Source: Fontibacterium temperatum
GTDB lineage: Bacteria > Pseudomonadota > Alphaproteobacteria > Pelagibacterales > Pelagibacteraceae
Assembly: GCA_964203055.1 (NCBI GenBank)
Contig: CAXNKS010000003.1
Location: forward strand, 61,194-125,193
DNA: 64,000 nt
Reading direction: 5' to 3'
Each line of letters begins with the position of its first letter. Position 1 is the stretch's first letter. Shown one piece after another: positions 17,250-26,838 of this stretch. Under the pieces are notes generated by a model that saw only the letters and a program-made list of their open reading frames with translations, ran no database searches and was not told the DNA's origin. The position numbers and the translations under genes were made by a program.

Positions 17250-18131
17250 ATGTCTTCACTAACTAAAGTAGCTTTGGTGCAGATGAAGATGGATGCTGAC
17301 CCAAAAAAAAATCTCTCTAAAGCAATTGAAAAAATAAAATTAGCGAAAAAAAAAGGTGCACAAATCGTTTGTTTACCTGAACTATTTCTAACTCATTATT
17401 TTTGCCAAGAAGAAAACCACGATAACTTTGCAATAGCAGAAAAAATACCTGGAAAAACTACTGATACATTATGTGAATTAGCAAAAAAAATAAGCGTAAT
17501 AATAATCGTTCCACTTTTTGAAAAAAAAGTTTCAGGCCTTTATCATAATTCATGTGTTGTGATTGATGAAAAAGGAAAGATCTTCGGTCATTACAGAAAA
17601 ATGCACATTCCCGATGATCCTCAATATTATGAAAAGTTTTATTTCACTCCAGGCGATTTAGGTTTTAAAAGTTTCAATACTAAGCACGGTAAAATCGGAA
17701 CTTTAATATGCTGGGATCAATGGTTTCCAGAGGCTGCACGTTTAACAGCTCTTAAAGGGGCAGAAATTATATTTTATCCAACCGCAATAGGCTGGCACTT
17801 ACGTGAGAAAAAAGAATTTGGTAAATCACAATTAAATGCATGGCTTACAATTCAAAGATCACACGCCATAGCGAATGGTGTATTTGTCGTTTCTGTCAAT
17901 AGAGTGGGCATTGAGGGCAAAAAGGATAAGGCTATCGAATTTTGGGGCAATTCAATCGTATTTGACCCTAATGGAAATATTATTGCAGAAGCTAGCAACG
18001 ACAAGGAAGAAATAATTATCTGCAATATTGATTTAAGCAAAGTTGAGAAAGTAAGACAACATTGGCCATTCCTAAGAGATAGAAGAATTGATCAATACCA
18101 CGGTCTATTAAAGAATCCTTCCGATGAATGA
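17250..18131 (+). CDS. aguB: N-carbamoylputrescine amidase (nitrilase superfamily)
   Basis: A 293-residue carbon-nitrogen hydrolase that should cleave N-carbamoylputrescine to putrescine, CO2 and ammonia. The nitrilase triad is visible: Glu near residue 44 in LPELFLTHYF, Lys near 117 in HYRKMHIPDD, and the nucleophile Cys near 154 in LICWDQWFPEA. The HIPDDPQYYEKFYFTPGD segment is typical of the AguB/NCPAH group. The neighbouring agmatine deiminase supports the assignment over other nitrilases. Its end overlaps the next gene by 8 nt. Confidence 0.93.
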   Translation: MSSLTKVALVQMKMDADPKKNLSKAIEKIKLAKKKGAQIVCLPELFLTHYFCQEENHDNFAIAEKIPGKTTDTLCELAKKISVIIIVPLFEKKVSGLYHNSCVVIDEKGKIFGHYRKMHIPDDPQYYEKFYFTPGDLGFKSFNTKHGKIGTLICWDQWFPEAARLTALKGAEIIFYPTAIGWHLREKKEFGKSQLNAWLTIQRSHAIANGVFVVSVNRVGIEGKKDKAIEFWGNSIVFDPNGNIIAEASNDKEEIIICNIDLSKVEKVRQHWPFLRDRRIDQYHGLLKNPSDE

Positions 18132-19194
18132 AAATCTGGCATCCTTGGGTTACAGAATGCCGGCAGAGTGGGAAAAGCAAAGCTCTACATGGTTAGCGTG
18201 GCCACATAATAAAAATGACTGGCCTGATAAATTTGAAAATATTCCATCAACTTTTGCTAAAATAGCTTCAGCCTTATCTAAAGTTCAAAATGTTGATATT
18301 TTAATTCAATCAAAAGCAGTTCAAAAAAATATTAAAAAAATTTTAATTAAAGAAAAAACAAACCTTAATAAAGTTAATTTTCATATTATTAAGACAAATA
18401 GAGTTTGGACTAGAGATACTGGACCTATTTTTCTAGTAAACGATCTTTTGAAAAAGAAGATCATGGCTAATTTTCATTTCAATGCATGGGCAAAATATAA
18501 AGATTACAATTTTGACAATAATATAAAGCCACAAATAGCAAAAATTAAAAATATAGAATTAATAGATGTAAAAGCAAAAATTAAAAACAAAGTTAAAGAT
18601 GTTATACTAGAGGGTGGTGCAATTGACGTGAATGGAAAAGGAACATTAATTGCAACAAAAGAATGTTTGTTAAGCAAAGTTCAGGAAAGAAATCCTGGAT
18701 TAAGTAGAGAAAAATTAGAAATAATCTTAAGCGAAAGTTTAAATATCAAAAATTTTATATGGCTTAATAAAGGTATTGTCGGCGATGACACTCACGGTCA
18801 TATCGATGATATCACACGATTTTTTGGTGATGATAAAATTTTTACAGCGATGGAATATCAAAAAAGTGATGAAAATTATTCAGCTTTAAATGAAAATTTA
18901 AAAATATTAAAAAGATCTAGAAATCACTTAGGCAAACAAAATACTATCGTAGAAATTCCAATGCCATCACCTTTAATTATAGATGATACAAGAGTGCCTG
19001 CTAGCTACTTAAATTTTTATATAGCAAATAAAATTGTTCTTCTGCCAATATTTGAAGATAAAAATGATGACAAAGCTTTTCAAATTTTAGAAAAGCATTT
19101 TAAGGATAGAAAAATTGTTCCAATCAACTGTCGTGATCTTATTTGGGGATTTGGAGCAATTCACTGTATGACACAACAAGAGCCAGCTATATAA
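18124..19194 (+). CDS. aguA: Agmatine deiminase
   Basis: AguA converts agmatine to N-carbamoylputrescine and ammonia, supplying AguB encoded just upstream. The 356-residue protein starts with the family signature GYRMPAEWEKQSSTWLAWPH. It has the substrate-binding NRVWTRDTGP near residue 98, the catalytic GDDTHGHIDDITRF near residue 221, and the nucleophile Cys348 in GFGAIHCMTQQEP at the C-terminus. The start overlaps aguB by 8 nt, which indicates translational coupling. The 3' end overlaps convergent regB by 8 nt. Confidence 0.95.
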   Translation: MNENLASLGYRMPAEWEKQSSTWLAWPHNKNDWPDKFENIPSTFAKIASALSKVQNVDILIQSKAVQKNIKKILIKEKTNLNKVNFHIIKTNRVWTRDTGPIFLVNDLLKKKIMANFHFNAWAKYKDYNFDNNIKPQIAKIKNIELIDVKAKIKNKVKDVILEGGAIDVNGKGTLIATKECLLSKVQERNPGLSREKLEIILSESLNIKNFIWLNKGIVGDDTHGHIDDITRFFGDDKIFTAMEYQKSDENYSALNENLKILKRSRNHLGKQNTIVEIPMPSPLIIDDTRVPASYLNFYIANKIVLLPIFEDKNDDKAFQILEKHFKDRKIVPINCRDLIWGFGAIHCMTQQEPAI

Positions 19195-20479
19195 GTTTTA
19201 AATTAACTAAATCCTTTTTCTGCCAAGATATATCGACCGCAGCACCTTTATCTTCTAAATTATAGAAATTAATAATAGCAGATAGTCTTTCTAAAAAAAC
19301 TTTTGCTATAAAAATACCAAGACCTAACCCTTCTTTATTATTATCGAGATCTCTTTTGTTAATATAAGGATCACCTAAAAATCCTAATATTTGTTTTGAA
19401 AACCCTTGACCATCATCTTCCACTTTTATTCTCAGCTCATTTTCATTAGAGGATAAAAAAATCTCGATTTTATTTGATGAAAATTTTAAAGCATTATCAA
19501 TAATATTTTTAAGACTGTAAATAATTTCAATTTTTTTTGTAATTAAATAATCTTTTTTATAATCATTTTCATTAATAATTATTCTTTTTTTACTTAGATC
19601 TTTAAATGAATCAACAATTTCATGAACGAGAATTTTAAATGAAGCCTTATCAAAAAACTTATCTTCCTTTTCCGAATACGGATTTTTAGATATCTGCTTT
19701 AATATCTCACTACATCTTTTAGCTTGAGAAATTAACAAATCTAAATCTTTATTAAACTTTATATTTGATCCTACTTCTTTTTTTAACTCTTTAGCAACTA
19801 ACGAAATCGTATTTAATGGCGTTCCTAGTTCATGGGCTGCGGCAGCTGCAAGACCTCCTAAAGATTTTAATTCCTGCTCTCTTAAAAAGATCTGTTGTAA
19901 AAAATTAAAAGCTTCATTTCTTTGTGCACTTTCCGTTGCTAGTCTTTGTGAGTAGGCAGCTAAGAATACTATCGTTGTGCACAATGCCAATGCAAAACCT
20001 AAAATATAAAACTTTGGAAAAAGATAATTATTTTCAAGTCCTGGCAGTTTAAAATAAAAAAATGATAAAATAATAATTATCACAATTGATAAAAAGCCTA
20101 TCAAAATACTACTTCTTAGATTTAGAAATCCTGCAGCAATTGTACTTGGAGCAACAATTAATATTGAAAAGGGATTGGTTAACCCACCAGTTAAAAATAA
20201 TAATCCAAATAACTGAAATAAATCGTAGAGGATGCTAAAAGTGGCTTGTTTATTGGATAATAAATCGGTTTTTTTTGATCTAATTTGAAGAAAAATATTA
20301 AGTATAGAAGAAAATAAAACTAATAAATAACAGTACCCAATATTAAAACTAAAATTTAAATAGAAATATACAATTGATATTGTTGCAAACTGACCAAAAA
20401 TTGCAACCCAACGAATATTGATTAGTGTTAGAAATTTTATCTTATTATCATTTAGCTCTGGTAATTTTGCTAAATTCAT
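19187..20479 (-). CDS. regB: RegB/PrrB/ActS-type redox sensor histidine kinase
   Basis: A 430-residue membrane kinase with about six N-terminal transmembrane helices. The quinone-linked RegB signature GGLTNPF is at residues 98-104. The H box AAAAHELGTPLNTIS carries the phosphorylated His near residue 215. A Cys lies exactly 40 residues after that His (AKRCSEILKQ); this is the spacing of the redox-active Cys265 relative to His225 in Rhodobacter RegB. ATP-binding motifs are NIIDNALKFSS, VEDDGQGFSK and LGLGIFIAK. It should phosphorylate RegA (14273-14839). It lies 4 nt downstream of gyrB on the same strand, so it may be read from the gyrB transcript. Confidence 0.92.
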   Translation of the reverse strand: MNLAKLPELNDNKIKFLTLINIRWVAIFGQFATISIVYFYLNFSFNIGYCYLLVLFSSILNIFLQIRSKKTDLLSNKQATFSILYDLFQLFGLLFLTGGLTNPFSILIVAPSTIAAGFLNLRSSILIGFLSIVIIIILSFFYFKLPGLENNYLFPKFYILGFALALCTTIVFLAAYSQRLATESAQRNEAFNFLQQIFLREQELKSLGGLAAAAAHELGTPLNTISLVAKELKKEVGSNIKFNKDLDLLISQAKRCSEILKQISKNPYSEKEDKFFDKASFKILVHEIVDSFKDLSKKRIIINENDYKKDYLITKKIEIIYSLKNIIDNALKFSSNKIEIFLSSNENELRIKVEDDGQGFSKQILGFLGDPYINKRDLDNNKEGLGLGIFIAKVFLERLSAIINFYNLEDKGAAVDISWQKKDLVNLKLI

Positions 20480-20483
20480 TAAA

Positions 20484-23036
20484 CTAGATATCTAGATTAT
20501 TTACATTAATAGCGTTTTTATTAATAAAATCTTTTCTTGGAACAACATCCTCGCCCATTAAAATCTTAAAGATTTCTCTGTCACGATCACCTGGGTTAGT
20601 AGTTTCATTATCAACATCATTTCCGGAATAATTTACTTTTAACAATGTATTATTCTCTGGATTTAGAGTTGTTTCCCATAATTCTTCTGGGTTCATTTCT
20701 CCTAATCCCTTAAATCGCTGTATAGAGATAGATTTTTTTCCCTCTTCTATTATTCTCTTTAGAAAATCTATTGGAGAATAAATATCAATTTTTTCATTAG
20801 TTGAATTGATCATGTGACAATTTTTTCTAAAAATCTTCAACAAATCCCCTAATTGGCTTAATTCTTCCACATGTTTAGTATCTAAAAAATCTAAACTTAA
20901 TTTCTTTGTAATTGTTTCTTCATAATATTTTTTTTCTAAAATAAATGAATTCTCTTTAAAAGAACCTATCCATAAATTATTTTCAACCTTATTTCCAAAT
21001 CTATTTAAATATTCTACTGCTGCCTGTATAGCTCCTTCTTTTTTCTTACCGTTAGAATCATCTTTAATTAAAAAGTCTTTTTTATCTTTATAAAAACCCC
21101 CGACTATAGACAGAGCCTCAACTAGATCTTTATCAAAATCTTTTCCTAAATTTTTTATTTTTGAATCAAATCTTCTTGAATATTTTACAATCTCATCAAA
21201 ATTTTCTTCTTTTGCTTTTCCACCCTCTTCTGAGAAAAATTTAATATTATCTTTGGCTGTATCAATAGTAATATCAAAAAGATCTTCGTCATTTTTAATG
21301 TAAGATATCTTTTTGCCTACTTTGATTTTATATAACGGTGGTTGTGCTATATAAATTTTTCCATTTTTAATAAGTTCATTAAATGGTTCATTATTAAAAA
21401 AGGTTAATAATAAAGTTCTTATGTGAGATCCGTCGACGTCGGCATCGGTCATAATAATAATTTTTCCGTATCTTAATTTTGAAAGACTAAAATCATCAAA
21501 TCCAGTACCGATGGCGTTAATTAAAGTTATGATTTCATTTGAAGAAAGCATCTTTGCATAAACCTTTTTGGCTTCCGTCGGATCTAACTTGCCTGACCCA
21601 TTATTCTTTGAATCAACATAGGTATTTAAAATCTTTCCTCTTAAGGGTAATACGGCCTGAAATTCCCTATTTCTTGCTTGTTTTGCAGATCCTCCTGCTG
21701 AATCCCCCTCAACTATAAATAGTTCAGCTTTGTCTTTGTCTTTTGTCTGACAGTCGGCCAATTTACCTGGCAAACTAGAAATATCCAAAGCGCTTTTTCT
21801 TCTAACGCTCTCTCTTGCTTTTCTAGCAAGCTCTCTTGCAAGGGCTGCTTGTGAAATTTTATTTACAAGTACTTTTGTAATCTTATTATTTTGATCAAAC
21901 CAAACTTCTAGTTTTTCATTAACTAGCCCCTCTACTACTGGACGAACTTCTGATGATACTAATTTTTCTTTGGTTTGAGATGAAAATTTTGGATCTTTAA
22001 CTTTGACTGAAATTATTGCAGTTAATCCTTCTCTAACATCATCTCCCGTTACTGAGATTTTTTCTTTCTTTAAAATGCTATTATCAACAACATATTTATT
22101 TATAGTTCTCGTTAATGCATTTCTAAAACCAACTAAATGAGTACCACCATCTTTTTGTGGTATGTTATTTGTAAAAGTAATAATTTGTTCTTGGTAACCA
22201 GCATTCCAAACTAGGGCCACTTCTAATTGGATGTCATTTTTGCTTCCTGAAATATATATTGGTTTTGTGAAAAGATTTTCCCCTGTTTCTGATTTAAGCT
22301 TTTCTTTATTTTTATCAAAATCAACTACAAACTCCGCAATACCACCTTCAAATTTATATTCAGACCTTTTTACTTTTTCTTCTCGCTTATCTTCTAAAAT
22401 AATCTGAATACTTTTATTAAGGTAAGCTAACTCTTTAATTCTTTTTTTTAAAATACTTATATCAAATACTGTTGTGGTAAATATTTTTTTTGAAGGTAAA
22501 AAAGTTACTGATGTACCATTTGCTTTTTTTGCATCCCCAATTTGCTTTAAAGGTTTTATAGTAACTCCATCTTTAAATTCTACGAGATATTCTTTATTTT
22601 TTCTAAAAATATTTAATTTTAAATTTTCAGATAAAGCGTTCACAACGGAAACACCAACCCCGTGCAATCCTCCTGAAATTTTATAAGAATCGTGATCAAA
22701 TTTTCCGCCAGAATGTAACTGTGTCATAATTACTTCTGCTGCAGATATTCCTTCTTCTTTATGCATATCAACGGGAATACCTCTACCGTTGTCTTCAACA
22801 GTAACGCTTTGGTCTTTATTTAATGAAACGTAAATTTCATTACAGTGACCAGCTAAAGCTTCATCTATAGAGTTATCAATAACTTCAAAAACCATATGAT
22901 GTAGACCGGTGCCATCATCAGTGTCACCAATATACATTCCCGGTCTTTTTCTAACCGCATCTAAGCCTTTTAAAACTTTAATTGAGTCTGCTTCGTATAA
23001 ATTATTTTCAGGTTTTTTTGATAAATTTTCAGGCAT
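20484..23036 (-). CDS. gyrB: DNA gyrase subunit B
   Basis: GyrB is the ATPase subunit of gyrase, which introduces negative supercoils. The GHKL ATPase domain shows GLDAVRKRPGMYIGDTDDGT and EVIDNSIDEALAG, followed by DNGRGIPVD and GLHGVGVSVVNALS. The TOPRIM region has FIVEGDSAGGSAKQ and MTDADVDGSHIRTLLLTFF. The C-terminal QRFKGLGEMNPEELW contacts GyrA. At 850 residues it is slightly longer than usual, with a Lys/Asp-rich insertion around residues 560-700. It is the last of the dnaA-dnaN-recF-gyrB series; a 63-nt spacer separates it from recF. Confidence 0.97.
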   Translation of the reverse strand: MPENLSKKPENNLYEADSIKVLKGLDAVRKRPGMYIGDTDDGTGLHHMVFEVIDNSIDEALAGHCNEIYVSLNKDQSVTVEDNGRGIPVDMHKEEGISAAEVIMTQLHSGGKFDHDSYKISGGLHGVGVSVVNALSENLKLNIFRKNKEYLVEFKDGVTIKPLKQIGDAKKANGTSVTFLPSKKIFTTTVFDISILKKRIKELAYLNKSIQIILEDKREEKVKRSEYKFEGGIAEFVVDFDKNKEKLKSETGENLFTKPIYISGSKNDIQLEVALVWNAGYQEQIITFTNNIPQKDGGTHLVGFRNALTRTINKYVVDNSILKKEKISVTGDDVREGLTAIISVKVKDPKFSSQTKEKLVSSEVRPVVEGLVNEKLEVWFDQNNKITKVLVNKISQAALARELARKARESVRRKSALDISSLPGKLADCQTKDKDKAELFIVEGDSAGGSAKQARNREFQAVLPLRGKILNTYVDSKNNGSGKLDPTEAKKVYAKMLSSNEIITLINAIGTGFDDFSLSKLRYGKIIIMTDADVDGSHIRTLLLTFFNNEPFNELIKNGKIYIAQPPLYKIKVGKKISYIKNDEDLFDITIDTAKDNIKFFSEEGGKAKEENFDEIVKYSRRFDSKIKNLGKDFDKDLVEALSIVGGFYKDKKDFLIKDDSNGKKKEGAIQAAVEYLNRFGNKVENNLWIGSFKENSFILEKKYYEETITKKLSLDFLDTKHVEELSQLGDLLKIFRKNCHMINSTNEKIDIYSPIDFLKRIIEEGKKSISIQRFKGLGEMNPEELWETTLNPENNTLLKVNYSGNDVDNETTNPGDRDREIFKILMGEDVVPRKDFINKNAINVNNLDI

Positions 23037-23099
23037 TTATGAATTTTTTATTGAAGGCTTTTATAACATTTTTTATACCTAATTAGGACAAGGTAATTG

Positions 23100-24179
23100 C
23101 TACAATTTTACAAAAAAGGCTTTATTTTCAATAGGTTGGAACGGTTGTATGTTAGTTCCTGTGTACCAAGTTTGCATCCCGATTTTTGCAATTTCATCGA
23201 AAAAAAGTTCGAGATTTTTACCATCTATATGAGATGCAATTTCGTCAAATAAAAGTATCGAATTTATATTTTTAGATTTCATTAACAAAATAAATGCCAA
23301 AATTAATGATATTAATATTTTTTTTTGCTCGCCTGTAGAACATAGATCAGAATTTAATTTAGTTTCTTCATTAAAAAATTCAAAAATATCAAATTGTGGA
23401 CCAACACTATTTCTTTTTATTATTTGATCTATCTCACGTTTTTCAAAATATTTTTTTTCAAAAAATGCATAGAATTCTTTTTCATTAATATTCGGATCTA
23501 AATCGTAAGAGTTTTTAATATTCAATTTAATCTTTAAAAAGTTATTTAATTTATTTGAAATAACATTATTAACATCTCTAATAAAAGATCTTCTATAAAT
23601 AAAAATACTCCACAATTCATCTATCATTTTCTTTTCAAGAATGTTCAACCATTGTAAATCTTGATTTTCTTTTAATAACTGAATTCTTTCTTCAGAAAGT
23701 TTTTTAAAATTACTTAAGTTTTTTTTATAACCTAAATTATAATTAGAAATAATTTTATCTAAAAATTTTCTTTTAATACTATCTCCCTCGTACATAATTT
23801 TGTCCATTTGTGGAGTTAACCAAATAAAATTTATATCTTTGAAGACTTCATTTAAGGAAGATTTATTATTATCAATGTTTAAAAATTTTCTTATTTTATC
23901 TTCTTTTGCTTCAAAAATTACATCAACTTTGTAATCTTTTTTTTCATAATTAACTGTTGTGGAAATAATTGTTTTGTCTTTTGAATCTTTTTTTATACAA
24001 TCTTCTATTAATGTTCCTCTAATTCCTTTTTTATCTGAGATGAGCGATATTGCTTCTAGGACATTAGTTTTGCCACTGCCATTTGGACCAATGATGCAAA
24101 TGATTGGATGATTAGTCTTGAGTTCGGTAAAAGAATGAGATCTAAAATTTTGTAATTTTATATCTTTAATTAGGAACAT
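23100..24179 (-). CDS. recF: DNA replication and repair protein RecF
   Basis: RecF loads RecA at gaps through the RecFOR pathway. The 359-residue SMC-like ATPase has Walker A GPNGSGKTN at residues 31-39 after LQNFRSHSFTEL, the ABC signature STGEQKKILISLILAF near residue 285, and Walker B ILLFDEIASHID near residue 308. Its start is 4 nt after the dnaN stop. Length is normal. Confidence 0.94.
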   Translation of the reverse strand: MFLIKDIKLQNFRSHSFTELKTNHPIICIIGPNGSGKTNVLEAISLISDKKGIRGTLIEDCIKKDSKDKTIISTTVNYEKKDYKVDVIFEAKEDKIRKFLNIDNNKSSLNEVFKDINFIWLTPQMDKIMYEGDSIKRKFLDKIISNYNLGYKKNLSNFKKLSEERIQLLKENQDLQWLNILEKKMIDELWSIFIYRRSFIRDVNNVISNKLNNFLKIKLNIKNSYDLDPNINEKEFYAFFEKKYFEKREIDQIIKRNSVGPQFDIFEFFNEETKLNSDLCSTGEQKKILISLILAFILLMKSKNINSILLFDEIASHIDGKNLELFFDEIAKIGMQTWYTGTNIQPFQPIENKAFFVKL

Positions 24180-24183
24180 TTAA

Positions 24184-25299
24184 TCATGCCACTCGCATTG
24201 GCATAATAACATGTAGACTATTAATATCTGCGGGGTCGTGAATTAATACTGGAGAGGATGGATCTTTAGCGTAAATCATCATATTTTTATCTTCTATAAC
24301 TCCACCGACATCAATTAAATATTTAGAATTAAAACCGATCTCTAAATCCGGACCACTATAACTTAGAATAATTTCTTCAACGCCATCCCCTGCACTAGGA
24401 TCATTAACTAATAATTTTAAAATATCTTTATTCACTACAAGTTTTAATGTTCCCTTACGATCGGATGATAATGAGTTAATCCTATCAATTGTAGAGATAA
24501 ATGATGATAAATTGACTGCTATCTTGTTGCTATTATCTGTTGGTATTACTTTTGAATAATCTGGGAATCTGCCATCAATAACTTTAGAAATTAAAGTTAT
24601 ATCATTTATAGTAAATCTAATTTTAGTTTTGCTCGCAGTAATCTTAAGTTCTGAATTCTCTTCTTGAAGTATAGTAACTAGTTCAAATAACGTTTTTTTA
24701 GGTAAAATGACAGGTTCAAAGGCCACCTCTTTATCTAATACTAATCTGCTTTTTGATAATCTATGCCCATCAGTTGCAACTGCTGAAAGATATAATTGAT
24801 TATTCTCATTTGTTTTATGCAGATAAATTCCATTTAAATAATGTCTAGTCTCATCGTTTGAGATTGCAAATTTAGTCTTGTTAAGTAATTTTAAAAATAC
24901 TGATGAACTAATCGCAAGAGCTTCTCCTTCAACATCATCTTGAGTAATTGGAAAATCTTTCGGTGGTAAGCATTTTAAATTAAAATTTGATTTTGCTGAA
25001 ATTAAAGAAAGTTGACCCTCAGTCTTTTGGGAAATTAATATCTCAGAACCAGATGGTAATTTTCTAACTAAATCATAGATAACTTGAGCTGTTGTAGTTG
25101 TTGAACCCTCTTTAATGATTTCACCTTTAATAACTTCAATAATAATAATATCTAAATCTGTTGCAGAGATTGTAATTTTACCATTAGTAGCGTCTAATAA
25201 AACGTTAGCTAATATTGGAATAGTATTTTTTTTCTCAACTATTCCCTGGATATGTGAGAGACTTTTAAGAAAAAGATCTCTATTTAACTTTAGTTCCAT
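24184..25299 (-). CDS. dnaN: DNA polymerase III beta subunit (sliding clamp)
   Basis: The 371-residue ring clamp gives polymerase III its processivity. The N-terminus MELKLNRDLFLKSLSHIQGI, the central VATDGHRLSKSRL, and the C-terminal MPMRVA are clamp family hallmarks. Three repeated domains of about 120 residues are consistent with the length. The start codon overlaps the dnaA stop (TAATG), so dnaA and dnaN are translationally coupled. Confidence 0.97.
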   Translation of the reverse strand: MELKLNRDLFLKSLSHIQGIVEKKNTIPILANVLLDATNGKITISATDLDIIIIEVIKGEIIKEGSTTTTAQVIYDLVRKLPSGSEILISQKTEGQLSLISAKSNFNLKCLPPKDFPITQDDVEGEALAISSSVFLKLLNKTKFAISNDETRHYLNGIYLHKTNENNQLYLSAVATDGHRLSKSRLVLDKEVAFEPVILPKKTLFELVTILQEENSELKITASKTKIRFTINDITLISKVIDGRFPDYSKVIPTDNSNKIAVNLSSFISTIDRINSLSSDRKGTLKLVVNKDILKLLVNDPSAGDGVEEIILSYSGPDLEIGFNSKYLIDVGGVIEDKNMMIYAKDPSSPVLIHDPADINSLHVIMPMRVA

Positions 25300-26693
25300 T
25301 AAACAGTTTTTGTTAATTTTTGATTAAGATCTTTAACTTCATTTTCAAAGTTTTTATCTTGAATCATTAACTCTTCTACTTTTTTAATCGCATGGATAAC
25401 AGTTGTGTGATCTCTTCCAGAAAATCTTCTACCGATATCAGGCAAAGATTTTGTAGTCATTTTCTTTGATAAATACATTGCAATTTGTCTTGGTCTTGCA
25501 ACGGATCTTGATCTTCTTGATGACATAAAATCATGCATCGAAATATTATAATAAGAAACTACAGTTTTTTGAATATCTTCTATAGTGATATTGGTCTCAA
25601 TTTTATTCAAAGAATCTCTTAAAATACTCTTAGCTTCTGCCACAGAGATCTTTCTATTATTTATATTTAGATAAGCCGCTATTCTATTAAATGCGCCTAT
25701 CATCTCTCTAACGCTAAGTTTTAATTCGTTGGCTATAAAATTAATAACCTCATCATCAATAGCAATGTTTCTCTCTGAAGCATGGAATTCTTTTAAACAT
25801 CTTTGTTTTAAAATTTTAACTCTTTGTTCAAAATCTGGACTTTGAATATCGACAACTAGACCGCCTGATAGTCTCGATTTAATTCTGTCTTGTATTCTAT
25901 CCAGTTCGTTTGGTGGTCTGTCACAAGAAATAACTATTTGTGAACCCGATTCTATCAATGCATTAAACGTGTGAAAGAATTCTTCTTGAGTTACATCTTT
26001 GCCGCTTACAAATTGTATATCGTCTATAATTAAAACTTTTGCACTTCTAAAAATATCTTTAAATTTTACAACATCATTATTTTTTATAGATCTAACGAAT
26101 TGATACATGAATCTTTCCGCAGACACATAAATAACTTTATCTATTTTTTTTAATAACTTATTTCCAATGGCATTTAAAAGGTGAGTTTTTCCTAAACCAA
26201 CCCCACCATAAATATAAAGTGGATTATATTTATTTAAATTATCAATAATTCTATTGGCTGCTGTAAAAGCAAGTTCATTACTTTTTCCAACTATAAAATT
26301 ATCAAAAACTAGTCTTTCATCAATTTTTGAAAGTCCATAACTACCGCTATCTTGTAGGAAATCTTTCTTTTCAAAGTCAATTACGTTTGATTTGCTGTTG
26401 CTTTTTGTTTCAACTCTTTCTGTTATCTGAAACTCTATACGAGTAATATTTGCATCTTGTTTCTTATATAAATCTAAAATTTTATCAGCATAATGAGCAA
26501 CTATCCAATCACGAATAAATCGAGTTTTTACGTTTAGTACTAAAGTATTAAAATTTATTTTAGTGAAACTAATATTTTGTAACCAACTTGTGAAGACATC
26601 TTTGCCGTAAAGTCCTAGCAGAGATTGTTGTAGTGAATCCCATCTCGCTTTATCGTTACTAAAATTATCTTTAAGACTTATTTGGTTTGTCAT
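25299..26693 (-). CDS. dnaA: Chromosomal replication initiator DnaA
   Basis: DnaA binds the origin and melts it to start replication. The 464-residue protein has an N-terminal DnaB-binding domain (WDSLQQSLLGLYG, FTSWLQNISF), a variable linker, and the AAA+ domain with YIYGGVGLGKTHLLNAIG near residue 160 and VLIIDDIQFV. The C-terminal DNA-binding domain carries SRSVARPRQIAMYLSK and the DnaA box-reading loop GRRFSGRDHTTVIHAI. It heads the dnaA-dnaN-recF-gyrB cluster. The 156-nt upstream spacer holds a large palindrome and a terminator for rpsT but no consensus DnaA boxes that I can see. Confidence 0.98.
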   Translation of the reverse strand: MTNQISLKDNFSNDKARWDSLQQSLLGLYGKDVFTSWLQNISFTKINFNTLVLNVKTRFIRDWIVAHYADKILDLYKKQDANITRIEFQITERVETKSNSKSNVIDFEKKDFLQDSGSYGLSKIDERLVFDNFIVGKSNELAFTAANRIIDNLNKYNPLYIYGGVGLGKTHLLNAIGNKLLKKIDKVIYVSAERFMYQFVRSIKNNDVVKFKDIFRSAKVLIIDDIQFVSGKDVTQEEFFHTFNALIESGSQIVISCDRPPNELDRIQDRIKSRLSGGLVVDIQSPDFEQRVKILKQRCLKEFHASERNIAIDDEVINFIANELKLSVREMIGAFNRIAAYLNINNRKISVAEAKSILRDSLNKIETNITIEDIQKTVVSYYNISMHDFMSSRRSRSVARPRQIAMYLSKKMTTKSLPDIGRRFSGRDHTTVIHAIKKVEELMIQDKNFENEVKDLNQKLTKTV

Positions 26694-26720
26694 TTGAACT
26701 TACTTTAAAAAAAGAATTGT

Positions 26721-26749
26721 GTTTTATTTTTTTAAATCTGTAAATACAA
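26721..26749 (-). promoter_or_regulatory. Possible dnaA promoter
   Basis: On the minus strand TTGTAT (26744-26749) and TAAAAC (26721-26726) are separated by 17 bases, 28 nt before the dnaA ATG. The -10 is weak. The region is so AT-rich that chance matches are expected. Confidence 0.28.
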
Positions 26750-26775
26750 GAAAAGAATTTAATATTTTTAATTTT

Positions 26776-26803
26776 CAACTAGAAAGTTTAAACTTTATAG
26801 TTG
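26776..26803. repeat. 28-bp near-perfect palindrome between rpsT and dnaA
   Basis: Left arm CAACTAGAAAGTTT and right arm AAACTTTATAGTTG are reverse complements at 13 of 14 positions, with no spacer. The inner 14 bases (26783-26796) are perfect. No T-tract follows on either strand, so it is not a terminator. It is a candidate operator, cruciform or origin-linked element upstream of dnaA. Confidence 0.6.
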
Positions 26804-26805
26804 CT

Positions 26806-26838
26806 AAAAAAAAATTAACTATCAACTTAAGATTGATA
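26806..26838 (-). terminator. Probable intrinsic terminator after rpsT
   Basis: Reading the minus strand 11 nt after the rpsT stop, TATCAA pairs with TTGATA across a 7-nt loop. After five bases comes a run of nine T (26806-26814). The stem is short and AT-rich and the T-tract is slightly offset, so the strength is uncertain. Confidence 0.45.
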
